DNA from: Haemophilus haemolyticus_M
Lineage (GTDB): Bacteria; Pseudomonadota; Gammaproteobacteria; Enterobacterales; Pasteurellaceae
Direction: 5' to 3'
Assembly (NCBI RefSeq): GCF_003490935.1
Contig: NZ_QQGD01000001.1
Coordinates: forward strand, 124,001 to 188,000
DNA: 64,000 nucleotides
Shown: in pieces, positions 1 through 8,149 of the stretch
Position numbering within the stretch: position 1 is the first letter of the stretch
Layout of the letters: every line of letters starts with the position of its first letter
The notes under the pieces: generated by a model
Databases searched by the model: none
The model's input: only the letters and a program-made list of their open reading frames with translations
What the model was told of the DNA's origin: nothing
Position numbers and translations under genes: made by a program

Positions 1-256
1 TGAACTCAATGGAAAATATCCTAATAATCGAATATTGATTGCAGCAGCTTACAATGCAGGAGCAAATCGAGTAGAAAAATGGTTAAGTCGCGCCAATGGA
101 AAATTAGCATTAGACGAATTTGTCGCATCTATTCCTTTTTACGAAACTCGTGGTTATGTGCAAAATGTAGTCACTTATGATTTTTACTATCAAATTTTAC
201 AAAATCAAGAAAACCCACAAATCTTTAGCCAAGAAGAATTGAATCGGCTATACTAA
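1..256 (+). CDS. slt: Soluble lytic murein transglycosylase, C-terminal fragment
   Basis: Only the last 84 codons are present (reading from base 2); the gene starts before the window. The family is a periplasmic lytic transglycosylase that cleaves the MurNAc-GlcNAc bond of peptidoglycan to give 1,6-anhydro muropeptides, the material later handled by AmpG and AmpD, both encoded in this window. The fragment carries the hallmark AYNAG motif of the SLT catalytic domain, followed by a conserved patch around PFYETRGYVQNV. It ends at TAA 254-256, four bases before a trp operator-like palindrome and 36 bases before trpR, the same slt-trpR order as in E. coli. Confidence 0.9.
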   Translation, partial: ELNGKYPNNRILIAAAYNAGANRVEKWLSRANGKLALDEFVASIPFYETRGYVQNVVTYDFYYQILQNQENPQIFSQEELNRLY

Positions 257-259
257 ACG

Positions 260-275
260 CACTAGTTTAATAGTG
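260..275. promoter_or_regulatory. trp operator-like palindrome before trpR
   Basis: CACTAGTTTAATAGTG is a dyad with perfect CACTA/TAGTG arms and resembles the TrpR operator core (ACTAGTTAACTAGT). It lies between the slt stop codon and the trpR Shine-Dalgarno sequence, where an autoregulatory operator is expected, since trpR represses itself in enteric bacteria. The match is seen directly; binding is inferred. Confidence 0.55.
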
Positions 276-292
276 TGAATGGGAGCGTAATT

Positions 293-598
293 ATGTATAT
301 CAGCCGCAATTTAGAACAATGGAATGCATTTCTTCAAATGCTAAAAATTGCCTTTGAAGAAAACAAAGCGCTGGAGTTTCTAACCTTATTATTAACGGCA
401 GACGAACGAGATGCTGTAGGATTGCGCTTGCAAATTGTCTCTCAGCTGATTGATAAAAATATGCCTCAGCGTGAAATTCAACAAAATTTGAATACAAGTG
501 CCGCCACAATCACTCGAGGTTCCAATATGATTAAAACGATGGATCCTGATTTTATGCAATGGATGAAACAACATCTTGATCTCATTGAAAAAAACTAA
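293..598 (+). CDS. trpR: Trp operon repressor TrpR
   Basis: This 101-residue protein has the length and all-helical composition of TrpR, which dimerises, binds L-tryptophan as co-repressor and blocks transcription of the trp genes. The helix-turn-helix lies around residues 65-90 (QREIQQNLNTSAATITRGSN), matching the DNA reader of E. coli TrpR, and the core ALEFLTLLLTADERDAVGLR is typical of the family. ATG 293 is chosen over an upstream in-frame GTG at 275 because GGGAG at 281-285 is correctly spaced for it and the GTG lies in the putative operator. The 3' end overlaps the start of mtgA. Confidence 0.95.
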   Translation: MYISRNLEQWNAFLQMLKIAFEENKALEFLTLLLTADERDAVGLRLQIVSQLIDKNMPQREIQQNLNTSAATITRGSNMIKTMDPDFMQWMKQHLDLIEKN

Positions 599-1325
599 GC
601 GAATTTTTACCGCACTTTCACGCTTATTTAGTCCTAAATGGTGGAAAAAGAACTGGCAGCGAGTTGTCTTTCGTTTTTTTTTCGCCGTTTTTGCTTTGTT
701 GCTACTTTTTCGCTTTATCCCTATTCCATTTTCCGCTTATATGGTACAACAAAAAGTCGCTAATCTTTTACAAGGCGATTTTCGATATCAAATCCAATAT
801 AACTGGGTCAGCCTAGAAAATATCTCCCCAAACATTCAATTAGCTGTGATTTCATCAGAGGATCAGCGTTTTCCTGAACATTTAGGCTTTGATTTTGAGG
901 CTATCCAACGAGCAATTCGGTATAACGAAAAATCTAAAAAAGGAATCCGAGGAGCATCAACCATTTCCCAGCAAACCGCTAAAAACTTAATGCTTTGGCA
1001 CGGACAAAATTGGCTACGAAAAGGTTTAGAAGTTCCAGCAACTATGTTGCTCGAGCTAACTTGGTCAAAAAAACGTATTTTAGAAGTGTATTTAAATATT
1101 GCAGAATTTGGGAATGGCATTTTTGGTGTGGAAGCGGCAAGTCGCTATTACTTTAAAAAATCAGCTAAAAATTTAGCTCAAAATGAAGCCGCACTTTTAG
1201 CTGCAGTGTTACCCAATCCAATCATTTATAAAGTAAATAAGCCAAGCTTATTAGTTCGTAAAAAACAAGCTTGGATTTTGAGACAAATGGGAAATTTAGG
1301 TACAGAATACTTAAGCCATTTATAA
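576..1325 (+). CDS. mtgA: Monofunctional biosynthetic peptidoglycan transglycosylase
   Basis: A GT51 glycosyltransferase that polymerises lipid II into glycan strands without a transpeptidase domain; about 249 residues, normal for MtgA. One membrane helix lies near residues 30-52, followed by the GT51 core: a catalytic-Glu region (ISSEDQRFPEHLGFD), KKGIRGASTISQQTAKNL, and the KKRILEVYLNIAEFG motif. No ATG exists upstream of the core, so the start must be a TTG at 576 or 585, inside the end of trpR; this implies translational coupling and makes the exact start uncertain. A run of nine T (674-682) encodes Arg-Phe-Phe-Phe and an uptake signal lies at 609. Confidence 0.9.
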   Translation: MISLKKTKRIFTALSRLFSPKWWKKNWQRVVFRFFFAVFALLLLFRFIPIPFSAYMVQQKVANLLQGDFRYQIQYNWVSLENISPNIQLAVISSEDQRFPEHLGFDFEAIQRAIRYNEKSKKGIRGASTISQQTAKNLMLWHGQNWLRKGLEVPATMLLELTWSKKRILEVYLNIAEFGNGIFGVEAASRYYFKKSAKNLAQNEAALLAAVLPNPIIYKVNKPSLLVRKKQAWILRQMGNLGTEYLSHL

Positions 1326-1385
1326 AAAATCCAATCAAATTTCTAAAGTAAAAAAACTGAAAAATATTTACTTAATACATAAAAT

Positions 1386-1412
1386 AAAAAAACGAGTCTT
1401 AGACTCGTTTTT
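1386..1412. terminator. Bidirectional terminator between mtgA and frdD
   Basis: A near-perfect dyad (ACGAGTC, loop TTA, GACTCGT at 1392-1408) is flanked by A5 on the left and T-rich sequence on the right, so it can terminate the convergent mtgA (+) and frdABCD (-) transcripts. Confidence 0.8.
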
Positions 1413-1429
1413 TATTTATAGCATTTTTA

Positions 1430-1774
1430 TTACAGATTTATTACCGCAAATAATACCCAAACAGTATAAATTGTGGCTAAACCATAAAAAATAAATCCAC
1501 CAGCTGGCACGTGCACTTTAAGATCGTGCATACCGTGGTGAATACGGTGTAAACCGCACCACATTGGAAAAATAGTAAGCACTAAAATAACTAATTTACC
1601 AATCCAAGAATAAGCAAAAGTAATTAAATTATGCGCATCGACTAAACCAAATGGTAATAACAAACCTATAATTAAAATAACGACAGGGAAGAAAATTGCA
1701 CTCACTGTGCCGCCTGCACCGAACATTAACCATACTGGCGGTTCGCCGGAGCGTTTTGGATTTTGATCAACCAT
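1430..1774 (-). CDS. frdD: Fumarate reductase membrane anchor subunit D
   Basis: A 114-residue hydrophobic protein with three predicted membrane helices, the length of E. coli FrdD. With FrdC it anchors the FrdAB catalytic dimer to the inner membrane and forms the menaquinol site, allowing fumarate to serve as terminal electron acceptor without oxygen. The segment MWCGLHRIHHGMHDLKVH is the His-rich quinone-side helix typical of FrdD. It is the last gene of frdABCD, 12 bases after frdC. Confidence 0.95.
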   Translation of the reverse strand: MVDQNPKRSGEPPVWLMFGAGGTVSAIFFPVVILIIGLLLPFGLVDAHNLITFAYSWIGKLVILVLTIFPMWCGLHRIHHGMHDLKVHVPAGGFIFYGLATIYTVWVLFAVINL

Positions 1775-1786
1775 TTTTTCTCTCCC

Positions 1787-2197
1787 TTAAATATAAACTA
1801 AAACTAACGCAATCACGCTAACTAATGCGGTTACCGCCCAAAGTGCATTTCTTACCACAGTGTGTGGTAAGCGTTCATTTTTCACAATGATATTCATCAC
1901 TTTTGGTGTCATTAAGAAATATGTCACCGTATGATAAAGCATTGCGATAAGTGTAATAATATTTAAGAACACCACAATTGGGTTTCTTAAAAACTCAATA
2001 AAGCTCAAGATGCCTAAGCCTGGCATCGGATTGCTTGCGAGGCAAAGAACACCATAAAGCAATACGATACAAAACCATACAGCAAAGATTGAAGTCGCTT
2101 CACGTAGCATATAAGCTTTGTAGAAGTCCAATTTTTGCCACCAAGTCGCTGTCATTGGACGAACATATTTTTTACGTTTACTCACTGTTACTGACAT
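1787..2197 (-). CDS. frdC: Fumarate reductase membrane anchor subunit C
   Basis: A 136-residue subunit with three membrane helices, close to E. coli FrdC (131). The N-terminal cytoplasmic stretch (RKKYVRPMTATWWQKL..FYKAYMLRE) matches the FrdC signature, including the Glu on helix I associated with menaquinone binding. It pairs with FrdD as anchor. It sits 10 bases after frdB and 12 before frdD in one transcription unit. Confidence 0.95.
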   Translation of the reverse strand: MSVTVSKRKKYVRPMTATWWQKLDFYKAYMLREATSIFAVWFCIVLLYGVLCLASNPMPGLGILSFIEFLRNPIVVFLNIITLIAMLYHTVTYFLMTPKVMNIIVKNERLPHTVVRNALWAVTALVSVIALVLVYI

Positions 2198-2207
2198 TCC
2201 TTCCCCC

Positions 2208-2978
2208 TTAGCCTTTTGGTTTTAGCATAGAGATAACATAATCTTTGGCACTTTCCACTTTTCCTTGGTTAATTGCAGAAGCAGGATCCACATGTTTTGG
2301 ACAAACTTCTGAGCAATAACCAACGAAAGTACAACTCCAAACCCCGTTTTTACCATTTAATAATGACATACGTTTTGCTTTACCATGGTCACGGTTATCA
2401 AGATTATAACGATGAGCCATCGTAATAGCTGCAGGGCCTAAGAATTCAGGATTTAAACCAAATTGAGGGCAAGCGGCATAGCATAAACCACAGTTGATAC
2501 ACATTGAGAATTGACGATATTTCTCAAGCTGTGCTGGCGTTTGTTTAGTGCGACTTGCTTGCAATTCTTTCGAAGGATGTGGTTTACCATCTAATGCTGG
2601 TGCTTCGTTACCAATAATATAAGGTTTAATTGCCTCTAAACTTTCGATAAAGTGGCTTAAATCAACCACTAAGTCACGTTCAATTGGGAAGTTTGCTAAC
2701 GGCTCAATACGCATATGGCCACTGTAATCACGTAAGAACGTTTTACAAGCCAATTTCGGTTTGTTATTCACCATCATCCCGCAAGAACCGCAAATCGCCA
2801 TACGGCAAGACCAACGATAAGAAAGAGATGGTTCAAGCTTATCCTTGATATAACCTAACGCATCAAGCAAGGAGGTTTGGTTATCATAAGGTACTTGATA
2901 CGTACTTAGATGCGGCTCTTGATCGATTTCAGGATTGTAGCGTAATACTTCAACATTCATTACTGGTGAATTAGCCAT
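2208..2978 (-). CDS. frdB: Fumarate reductase iron-sulfur subunit
   Basis: This 256-residue subunit relays electrons from menaquinol to FrdA. Three Fe-S ligand clusters are visible: CRMAICGSCG..C (about residues 57-77) for the [2Fe-2S] centre, CINCGLCYAACP (about 148-159) for [4Fe-4S], and CTFVGYCSEVCP (about 204-215) for [3Fe-4S]. ATG 2978 is preceded by AAGGAGC at good spacing; a longer in-frame extension upstream lies within frdA and is rejected. The start overlaps the end of frdA by eight bases, indicating translational coupling. Confidence 0.97.
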   Translation of the reverse strand: MANSPVMNVEVLRYNPEIDQEPHLSTYQVPYDNQTSLLDALGYIKDKLEPSLSYRWSCRMAICGSCGMMVNNKPKLACKTFLRDYSGHMRIEPLANFPIERDLVVDLSHFIESLEAIKPYIIGNEAPALDGKPHPSKELQASRTKQTPAQLEKYRQFSMCINCGLCYAACPQFGLNPEFLGPAAITMAHRYNLDNRDHGKAKRMSLLNGKNGVWSCTFVGYCSEVCPKHVDPASAINQGKVESAKDYVISMLKPKG

Positions 2979-4770
2979 TTGCTTGCTCCTTAGCTTTCGC
3001 AGCTGCTTCTTGAGCTTCTGCTTCCGCACCGTAAACACGTTTTGCAGGTTGAGATTTAGTAATTTTCACCGGACTGTATTCAATGCTCGGTGCACCATTC
3101 TCATTGTAGAAAGCAAGTGTGTGTTTTAAATAATTTACATCATCACGTTCAGTGTAATCTAAGCGTTGGTGAGCACCACGAGATTCTTTACGTTCAATCG
3201 CTGAATTTGCAATAGATTGTGCAACATCTAGAATGTACCCCAACTCAACTGTGTAAAGTACATCTGTATTGAACACACTTGAGTTATCTGCAACACGAAT
3301 ACGTTTATAACGTTCTTTTAATTCTGCAATTTTATCTACTGCTTTTTGCATGCTTGCTTGGTCACGGTAAATACCACAACCTTCTTCCATTATAGAACCC
3401 ATTTCATCACGGATTTCAGACCAAGATTCATTACCTTCTTGTTTATGAAGGGCTTCTAAACGAGCAACAACATCTTTTGCTTGAGCATCAACCGCACTTT
3501 GATTTACAGATTGAGCCTCAACTGCACGTTGTGCCGCATATTCGCCAGCAACACGACCTAACACAACAAGTTCAGCTAAAGAGTTAGATCCTAAGCGGTT
3601 TGCACCATGTAAACCTGAAGATGCACATTCACCTACAGCAAATAAACCTTTGATACGAGTTTCGCTATTGAAATCGACTTCAATACCGCCCATGGTGTAG
3701 TGAACAACTGGACGAACTGGAATTGGCTCATTCACTGGATTTACACCTTCATAAGCACTTGCTAATTCACAAATGAATGGCAGGCGCTCATGTAAATATT
3801 TTTCACCAAGATGACGTAAATCTAAATGCACAACATCTACGCCTTTCGCGGTTTTTAAGGTATTACCTTTTTTCCATTCTTGCCAGAATGCTTGAGAAAC
3901 TTTATCGCGAGGACCAAGTTCCATATATTTATTTTGAGGTTTTCCAATTGGTGTTTCTGGTCCTAGACCGTAATCTTGAAGATAGCGATAGCCATCTTTA
4001 TTCACTAAGATACCACCTTCACCACGACAACCTTCAGTCATTAAAATACCAGTATTCGGTAAACCTGTTGGGTGATATTGAACAAACTCCATATCACGAA
4101 GTGGTACACCATGACGATACGCCATAGATAAGCCGTCACCTGTTACAATACCGCCATTGGTATTGAATTTAAATGCACGACAACCACCACCAGTTGCAAT
4201 AACAACCGCATTTGCATTAATTTGAACCAGCGAACCTTCCATCATGTTCATTGCAACCATACCACGAGCATGGCCATCATCAACAAGAATATCTAATACG
4301 AAGTGTTCATCAAAACGTTGGATTTGTGGATATTGAATAGAAGTTTGGAAAAGCGTGTGTAATAAGTGGAAACCTGTTTTATCAGCGGCGAACCAAGTAC
4401 GCTCAATTTTCATTCCACCAAAACGACGTACGTTTACATCGCCATCAGCTTTACGGCTCCAAGGACATCCCCAACGTTCTAATTGAGTCATTTCCACTGG
4501 TGAATGTTGTACGAAATATTCCACAACATCCTGTTCGCAAAGCCAGTCACCACCAGCCACAGTATCTTGGAAGTGTTTATCGTAAGAATCTTCTTCTTTG
4601 ATAACTGCCGCTGCGCCACCTTCTGCTGCCACAGTATGGCTACGCATTGGGTACACTTTTGAAACTAATGCAATTTTTAAGTTAGGATTTGCTTCTGCTG
4701 CTGCAATCGCTGCACGTAAACCGCCACCACCAGCGCCAACAATCGCAATATCGACATTAACAATTTGCAC
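2971..4770 (-). CDS. frdA: Fumarate reductase flavoprotein subunit
   Basis: The 599-residue catalytic subunit (E. coli FrdA is 602) reduces fumarate to succinate. It shows the FAD dinucleotide-binding VGAGGGGLRAA near residue 10, the RSHTVAAEGG segment with the His that covalently binds FAD, the substrate-site region HPTGLPNTGILMTEGCRGEG, and RPVVHYTMGGIEVD. The start is GTG 4770, placed by a strong GGAGG at 4776-4780; upstream in-frame ATGs have no ribosome site. It is the first gene of frdABCD and is probably induced anaerobically through the FNR-like site at 4906. Confidence 0.97.
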   Translation of the reverse strand: MQIVNVDIAIVGAGGGGLRAAIAAAEANPNLKIALVSKVYPMRSHTVAAEGGAAAVIKEEDSYDKHFQDTVAGGDWLCEQDVVEYFVQHSPVEMTQLERWGCPWSRKADGDVNVRRFGGMKIERTWFAADKTGFHLLHTLFQTSIQYPQIQRFDEHFVLDILVDDGHARGMVAMNMMEGSLVQINANAVVIATGGGCRAFKFNTNGGIVTGDGLSMAYRHGVPLRDMEFVQYHPTGLPNTGILMTEGCRGEGGILVNKDGYRYLQDYGLGPETPIGKPQNKYMELGPRDKVSQAFWQEWKKGNTLKTAKGVDVVHLDLRHLGEKYLHERLPFICELASAYEGVNPVNEPIPVRPVVHYTMGGIEVDFNSETRIKGLFAVGECASSGLHGANRLGSNSLAELVVLGRVAGEYAAQRAVEAQSVNQSAVDAQAKDVVARLEALHKQEGNESWSEIRDEMGSIMEEGCGIYRDQASMQKAVDKIAELKERYKRIRVADNSSVFNTDVLYTVELGYILDVAQSIANSAIERKESRGAHQRLDYTERDDVNYLKHTLAFYNENGAPSIEYSPVKITKSQPAKRVYGAEAEAQEAAAKAKEQANG

Positions 4771-4905
4771 GATATCCTCCAATAAATGTAGAAAGTAAAA
4801 AATAGAAATCACCCTAAAAGGGTAATCTAGTGAGGCCATTCTGCCATTTTTTGTTACAAATTAATAACGTTTTTTTATGTAGGGAAAGGGGAAAAGTATG
4901 ATTTT

Positions 4906-4919
4906 GTGATCTACCTCAA
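4906..4919 (-). promoter_or_regulatory. FNR-like site upstream of frdA
   Basis: Read on the minus strand, TTGAG-GTAG-ATCAC matches eight of ten bases of the FNR consensus TTGAT-N4-ATCAA. Its centre is about 142 bases before the frdA start, close to the spacing in E. coli where FNR activates frd. The transcription start is not mapped, so the assignment is inferential. Confidence 0.45.
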
Positions 4920-4986
4920 AAAACCTTAGATTGAGTTGAGAAGGGCTCTCGTTTACAATGATGCAAATTTAAAAATGGGAATAAAA

Positions 4987-5958
4987 ATGACCGCACTTAC
5001 TCATTGGCAACCTTCTGCCGATATAAAAAATCTTCTTAAACGTGCAAAAATTATTGCTGAAATTCGTCAATTTTTTACAGAGCGAGGCTTACTTGAAGTT
5101 GAGACGCCTGTTCTAAGTGAATTTGGCGTCACTGATTTACACCTTTCCACATTTAGCACAGAATTTCTGGCACCTTTTGGTGAACAATCCAAAACACTTT
5201 GGCTTTCTACAAGCCCTGAATATCATATGAAACGCTTGCTCGCTGCAGGTAGTGGACCGATATTCCAAATCAGTAAAGTGTTCCGTAATGAAGAAGCCGG
5301 TAATCGCCACAATCCAGAGTTTACCATGTTGGAATGGTATCGACCGCACTTTAGTATGCATCGTTTAATTAATGAGGTAGATGATTTACTCCAACAAATT
5401 TTAGATTGCCCACCTGCAGAAAGTTTAAGCTATCAATTTGTTTTCCAAGAATATGTAGGCTTAGATCCATTATCAGCAGAACGTTCAGAATTAATCGAAG
5501 CCGCGCGTAAACATAACTTTATGGCTAAAGATGATGAAGAACGCGATACTTTATTACAGTTCTTATTTAGTGAAGTCGTTGAACCTCAAATAGGAAAAGA
5601 TCGACCTGTTGCGGTTTATTATTTCCCTTCAACACAAGCAGCCCTAGCACAAGTGAGCCCAGAAGATCAGCGGGTTGCAGAACGCTTTGAGTTTTATTAC
5701 AAAGGCTTGGAACTGGCAAATGGTTTCCATGAATTGACAGATGCACGAGAACAAAGACATCGTTTTGAATTAGATAATCAGCAAAGAAAAAAACATGGAT
5801 TGCCAATTCGAGACATTGACGAACGCTTTCTAGCAGCATTAGAAGCAGGCTTACCAAATTCTTCTGGCGTTGCGCTAGGAGTCGATCGCCTAATTATGGT
5901 TGCGTTAGGTTGTGAGAAAATTAATGAAGTGATTTCTTTTGCCGTGGATAATGCCTAG
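4987..5958 (+). CDS. epmA: EF-P lysyl-lysine ligase EpmA (GenX/PoxA)
   Basis: This 323-residue stand-alone class II lysyl-tRNA synthetase core has no anticodon-binding domain. EpmA attaches (R)-beta-lysine to the conserved lysine of elongation factor P, which helps ribosomes through polyproline stretches. Visible motifs are class II motif 2 (FQISKVFRNEEAGNRHNPEF) and motif 3 (SGVALGVDRLIMVALG). ATG 4987 gives the family N-terminus; in-frame upstream codons (4936, 4975) would only add an unconserved tail. An uptake signal occupies codons 2-4. The gene is divergent from frdA; the partner aminomutase epmB is not in the window. Confidence 0.95.
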   Translation: MTALTHWQPSADIKNLLKRAKIIAEIRQFFTERGLLEVETPVLSEFGVTDLHLSTFSTEFLAPFGEQSKTLWLSTSPEYHMKRLLAAGSGPIFQISKVFRNEEAGNRHNPEFTMLEWYRPHFSMHRLINEVDDLLQQILDCPPAESLSYQFVFQEYVGLDPLSAERSELIEAARKHNFMAKDDEERDTLLQFLFSEVVEPQIGKDRPVAVYYFPSTQAALAQVSPEDQRVAERFEFYYKGLELANGFHELTDAREQRHRFELDNQQRKKHGLPIRDIDERFLAALEAGLPNSSGVALGVDRLIMVALGCEKINEVISFAVDNA

Positions 5959-5961
5959 ACG

Positions 5962-5992
5962 AAAAGTGCGGTAAAAAATCTACCACACTTTT
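5962..5992. terminator. Terminator formed by a near-inverted uptake-signal pair
   Basis: AAAAGTGCGGTA and TACCACACTTTT form a 12-bp stem with one mismatch, around a 7-base loop, between the convergent epmA (+) and cpxA (-). The left arm is an exact uptake signal and the right arm a one-base variant. Confidence 0.65.
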
Positions 5993-5997
5993 GATTC

Positions 5998-7404
5998 TTA
6001 GTTACTGATCCATAATGGCAATCGTATAGTAACAGCAAGCCCGCCTAGTGGGCTTTTTTCAGCCCAGACCTTTCCTTGATGCTCCTGAACAACATTAGAC
6101 ACAATCGCCAATCCTAGTCCTGTTCCGCCAGTCGTTCTAGTTCGCGTCTCATCTACTCGATAAAATGGTTTGAAGATTTTTTCAAATTCATCTGGATGGA
6201 CTCCAGATCCGTTGTCATCTATACGGATCCTGAGAAATTCTTCTTCTTCTTCTTCTTCTTCTTGGATAAAAATATGAAGTTCGATCTTATCCTTGGTGTA
6301 TTTAAGAGCATTTGTCACAATGTTTTCGACCGCACTTTCTAGCAATCTAAAATTGCCGTTAAGTTGTAATTCATTTTTAGGTAAACGAATATTTGTGAGA
6401 AACGCTATACCACGTTGCTCAGCCTCAAATTTGGCATCGTTGATAATATCAGTCCAAAGCGTATTGGCATAAAAAATATCCCGTTCCATTTGGCTATTCA
6501 TTTGCTGGCGTGAAAGTAGAAGCAATTCACTAATCATTTTATCCATGCGCCCAATTTCTCTTTGAATGCGTTTTACGCTATCTGTTTCACCACATTCATG
6601 GCGAACAAGCGCTGTAGCCAACTGTAAACGAGTGAGTGGTGTTTTTAATTCATGTGAAATAGATGAAAGTAGTGTTTGTTGATTAGAGATTAGATGATCA
6701 ATAGAGGCTGCCATTCGATTAAAACTTTGACCAACTTGACGTAATTCTAATGGACCATTAGCTACTAAGCTCTTATCAATTTTAAAATTGCCTAATGCCA
6801 CTGAATTCGCAGCTTCTTGCAAGCGAGAAATCGGATTAGTCAGCATTCTTGTAAACCACCAAAGCAACGGGCTAGTGATTAAAAGAATAAGCAGAATCAA
6901 TATAATAGGTCTATCAAAAACATAATTAAAGATCTCACGCTGTGGGTTAACGTAAGAAATAAAATACAAGGCATAAGAGGCTGTATCCCCTAAATAAACC
7001 TGGAACGGTCCTGAAAGCTGAAGCTCATTAAAATTTTTACGTTTAGGTTCTGAAAAATCGCCGGATACATCTGCAAATCTTCGAATATAAGGCGCTTCCT
7101 CTGGTAATTCACCGAGAATATTTTTAGTTTTTAAATTAATCAGAACAGGTCTGGAAGGTTGAAATTTATCTGAATGTAAAATAGGAACTTCTGAAATTAG
7201 TCCTTGTAACTGACCATTACGAACGATGTTCAGAATTTCTTTTTGGTAGTTAACAATATCCGATTCTTTTAGAGGAGAATAGAGTCTGAGATCGAAATTA
7301 GGTAGTGCGATCACAAGACTCATCATGATGAAAAAAGAAAACCAGAACAGAGCAAATATTCTGATTGCAAGTTGATTTAAACTGAAAAGACTACGCAATT
7401 TCAT
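5998..7404 (-). CDS. cpxA: Sensor histidine kinase, CpxA family
   Basis: A 468-residue inner-membrane kinase: first membrane helix near residues 13-35, a periplasmic domain of about 130 residues, second helix near 163-187, HAMP, the H-box SSISHELKTPLTR with phosphoacceptor His251, and a HATPase domain with DDNGSGV and TGGTGLGLAIV. In E. coli CpxA senses envelope misfolding and phosphorylates CpxR. It begins four bases after cpxR, a two-gene operon. Oddly, eight consecutive GAA codons (residues 382-389, bases 6238-6261) encode a poly-Glu insert in the ATPase domain just before the FLRIRIDDNGSG strand, a perfect trinucleotide repeat able to change length in frame. The exact orthology (CpxA versus another EnvZ-like kinase) is likely but unproven. 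Confidence 0.88.
   Translation of the reverse strand: MKLRSLFSLNQLAIRIFALFWFSFFIMMSLVIALPNFDLRLYSPLKESDIVNYQKEILNIVRNGQLQGLISEVPILHSDKFQPSRPVLINLKTKNILGELPEEAPYIRRFADVSGDFSEPKRKNFNELQLSGPFQVYLGDTASYALYFISYVNPQREIFNYVFDRPIILILLILLITSPLLWWFTRMLTNPISRLQEAANSVALGNFKIDKSLVANGPLELRQVGQSFNRMAASIDHLISNQQTLLSSISHELKTPLTRLQLATALVRHECGETDSVKRIQREIGRMDKMISELLLLSRQQMNSQMERDIFYANTLWTDIINDAKFEAEQRGIAFLTNIRLPKNELQLNGNFRLLESAVENIVTNALKYTKDKIELHIFIQEEEEEEEEFLRIRIDDNGSGVHPDEFEKIFKPFYRVDETRTRTTGGTGLGLAIVSNVVQEHQGKVWAEKSPLGGLAVTIRLPLWISN
6238..6261. repeat. Trinucleotide repeat (TTC)8 inside cpxA
   Basis: Eight tandem TTC units (GAA on the coding strand) encode Glu382-Glu389 of the CpxA-type kinase. Slippage would add or remove glutamates without breaking the frame. 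Confidence 0.9.
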
Positions 7405-7408
7405 AAAA

Positions 7409-8095
7409 TTAAGTGACTAAAAGATATCCTTTTCCGCGTAAGGTTTTCAACCAAGGCAATTTGCTTTCTCGCTCTGGTAATTTGCGTCTCAAATTAGATA
7501 TATGCATATCAAGAGAGCGGTCGAACGGACTTAATGTTTTTCCTAGCACTTCCAAACTTAATTCTTCACGAGTAACAATATCCCCCTTTGATTCTATTAA
7601 TCGCTGAAGGATCTTAAACTCATAATCCGTTAAATTTAAGTTTTCCTCACCATACATCGCAGTTTGGCGAGTCAAGTATAAGGTTACGTTCTCAAAAGAT
7701 AATATTTCTTTTGTATCGTCAACATTATTTGATGGAGACACACTTCGACGCAAAATCGCTCTAATTCTTGCAACTAATTCACGATCATTAAATGGTTTAG
7801 GCAAGTAATCATCCGCACCCAATTCTAAGCCTAATACGCGATCAATGTCTTCATCTCTTGCAGTAAGCATCATCACTGGCACATTAGAGACTTTACGAAT
7901 TTCTTTTAATGTATCAAGACCATTTAGCTTCGGCATCATCACATCAAGTAAAACCAACTCATGGCTTTCATCAAGTTTTTGTAATGCCTCTAATCCATTA
8001 TTTGCTGTTTGAACATCAAACCCTTCTAGCGTTAAAAGGGATGAAAGTAATTCCGTCAATTCAACATCGTCATCAACGAGCAAGAGTTTTGACAT
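7409..8095 (-). CDS. cpxR: Response regulator, CpxR family
   Basis: A 228-residue OmpR/PhoB-class regulator. The receiver domain (about 1-120) has the acidic pair DDD at residues 8-10, the phosphoacceptor Asp in LLDVMMPKLNG (about residue 51), the conserved Thr in MLTARDED and Lys in LPKPF; the C-terminal winged helix (about 130-228) contains LNLTDYEFKILQRL and RGKGYLL. In E. coli CpxR controls envelope-stress genes such as degP and dsbA. It is the first gene of the pair with the kinase, and bamE lies 54 bases upstream on the same strand. Confidence 0.9.
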   Translation of the reverse strand: MSKLLLVDDDVELTELLSSLLTLEGFDVQTANNGLEALQKLDESHELVLLDVMMPKLNGLDTLKEIRKVSNVPVMMLTARDEDIDRVLGLELGADDYLPKPFNDRELVARIRAILRRSVSPSNNVDDTKEILSFENVTLYLTRQTAMYGEENLNLTDYEFKILQRLIESKGDIVTREELSLEVLGKTLSPFDRSLDMHISNLRRKLPERESKLPWLKTLRGKGYLLVT

Positions 8096-8149
8096 TGGGG
8101 ATTCCTTTTTATCAATCGTTCTTGTTGTAGTGCGGTGAAAATAGAAAGA

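Noticed and set aside
3777..4127. Antisense open frame inside frdA
   Set aside because: It is a shadow of the conserved frdA reading frame with no ribosome site; same reasoning for antisense frames in bamA, purD, secA and glyA.
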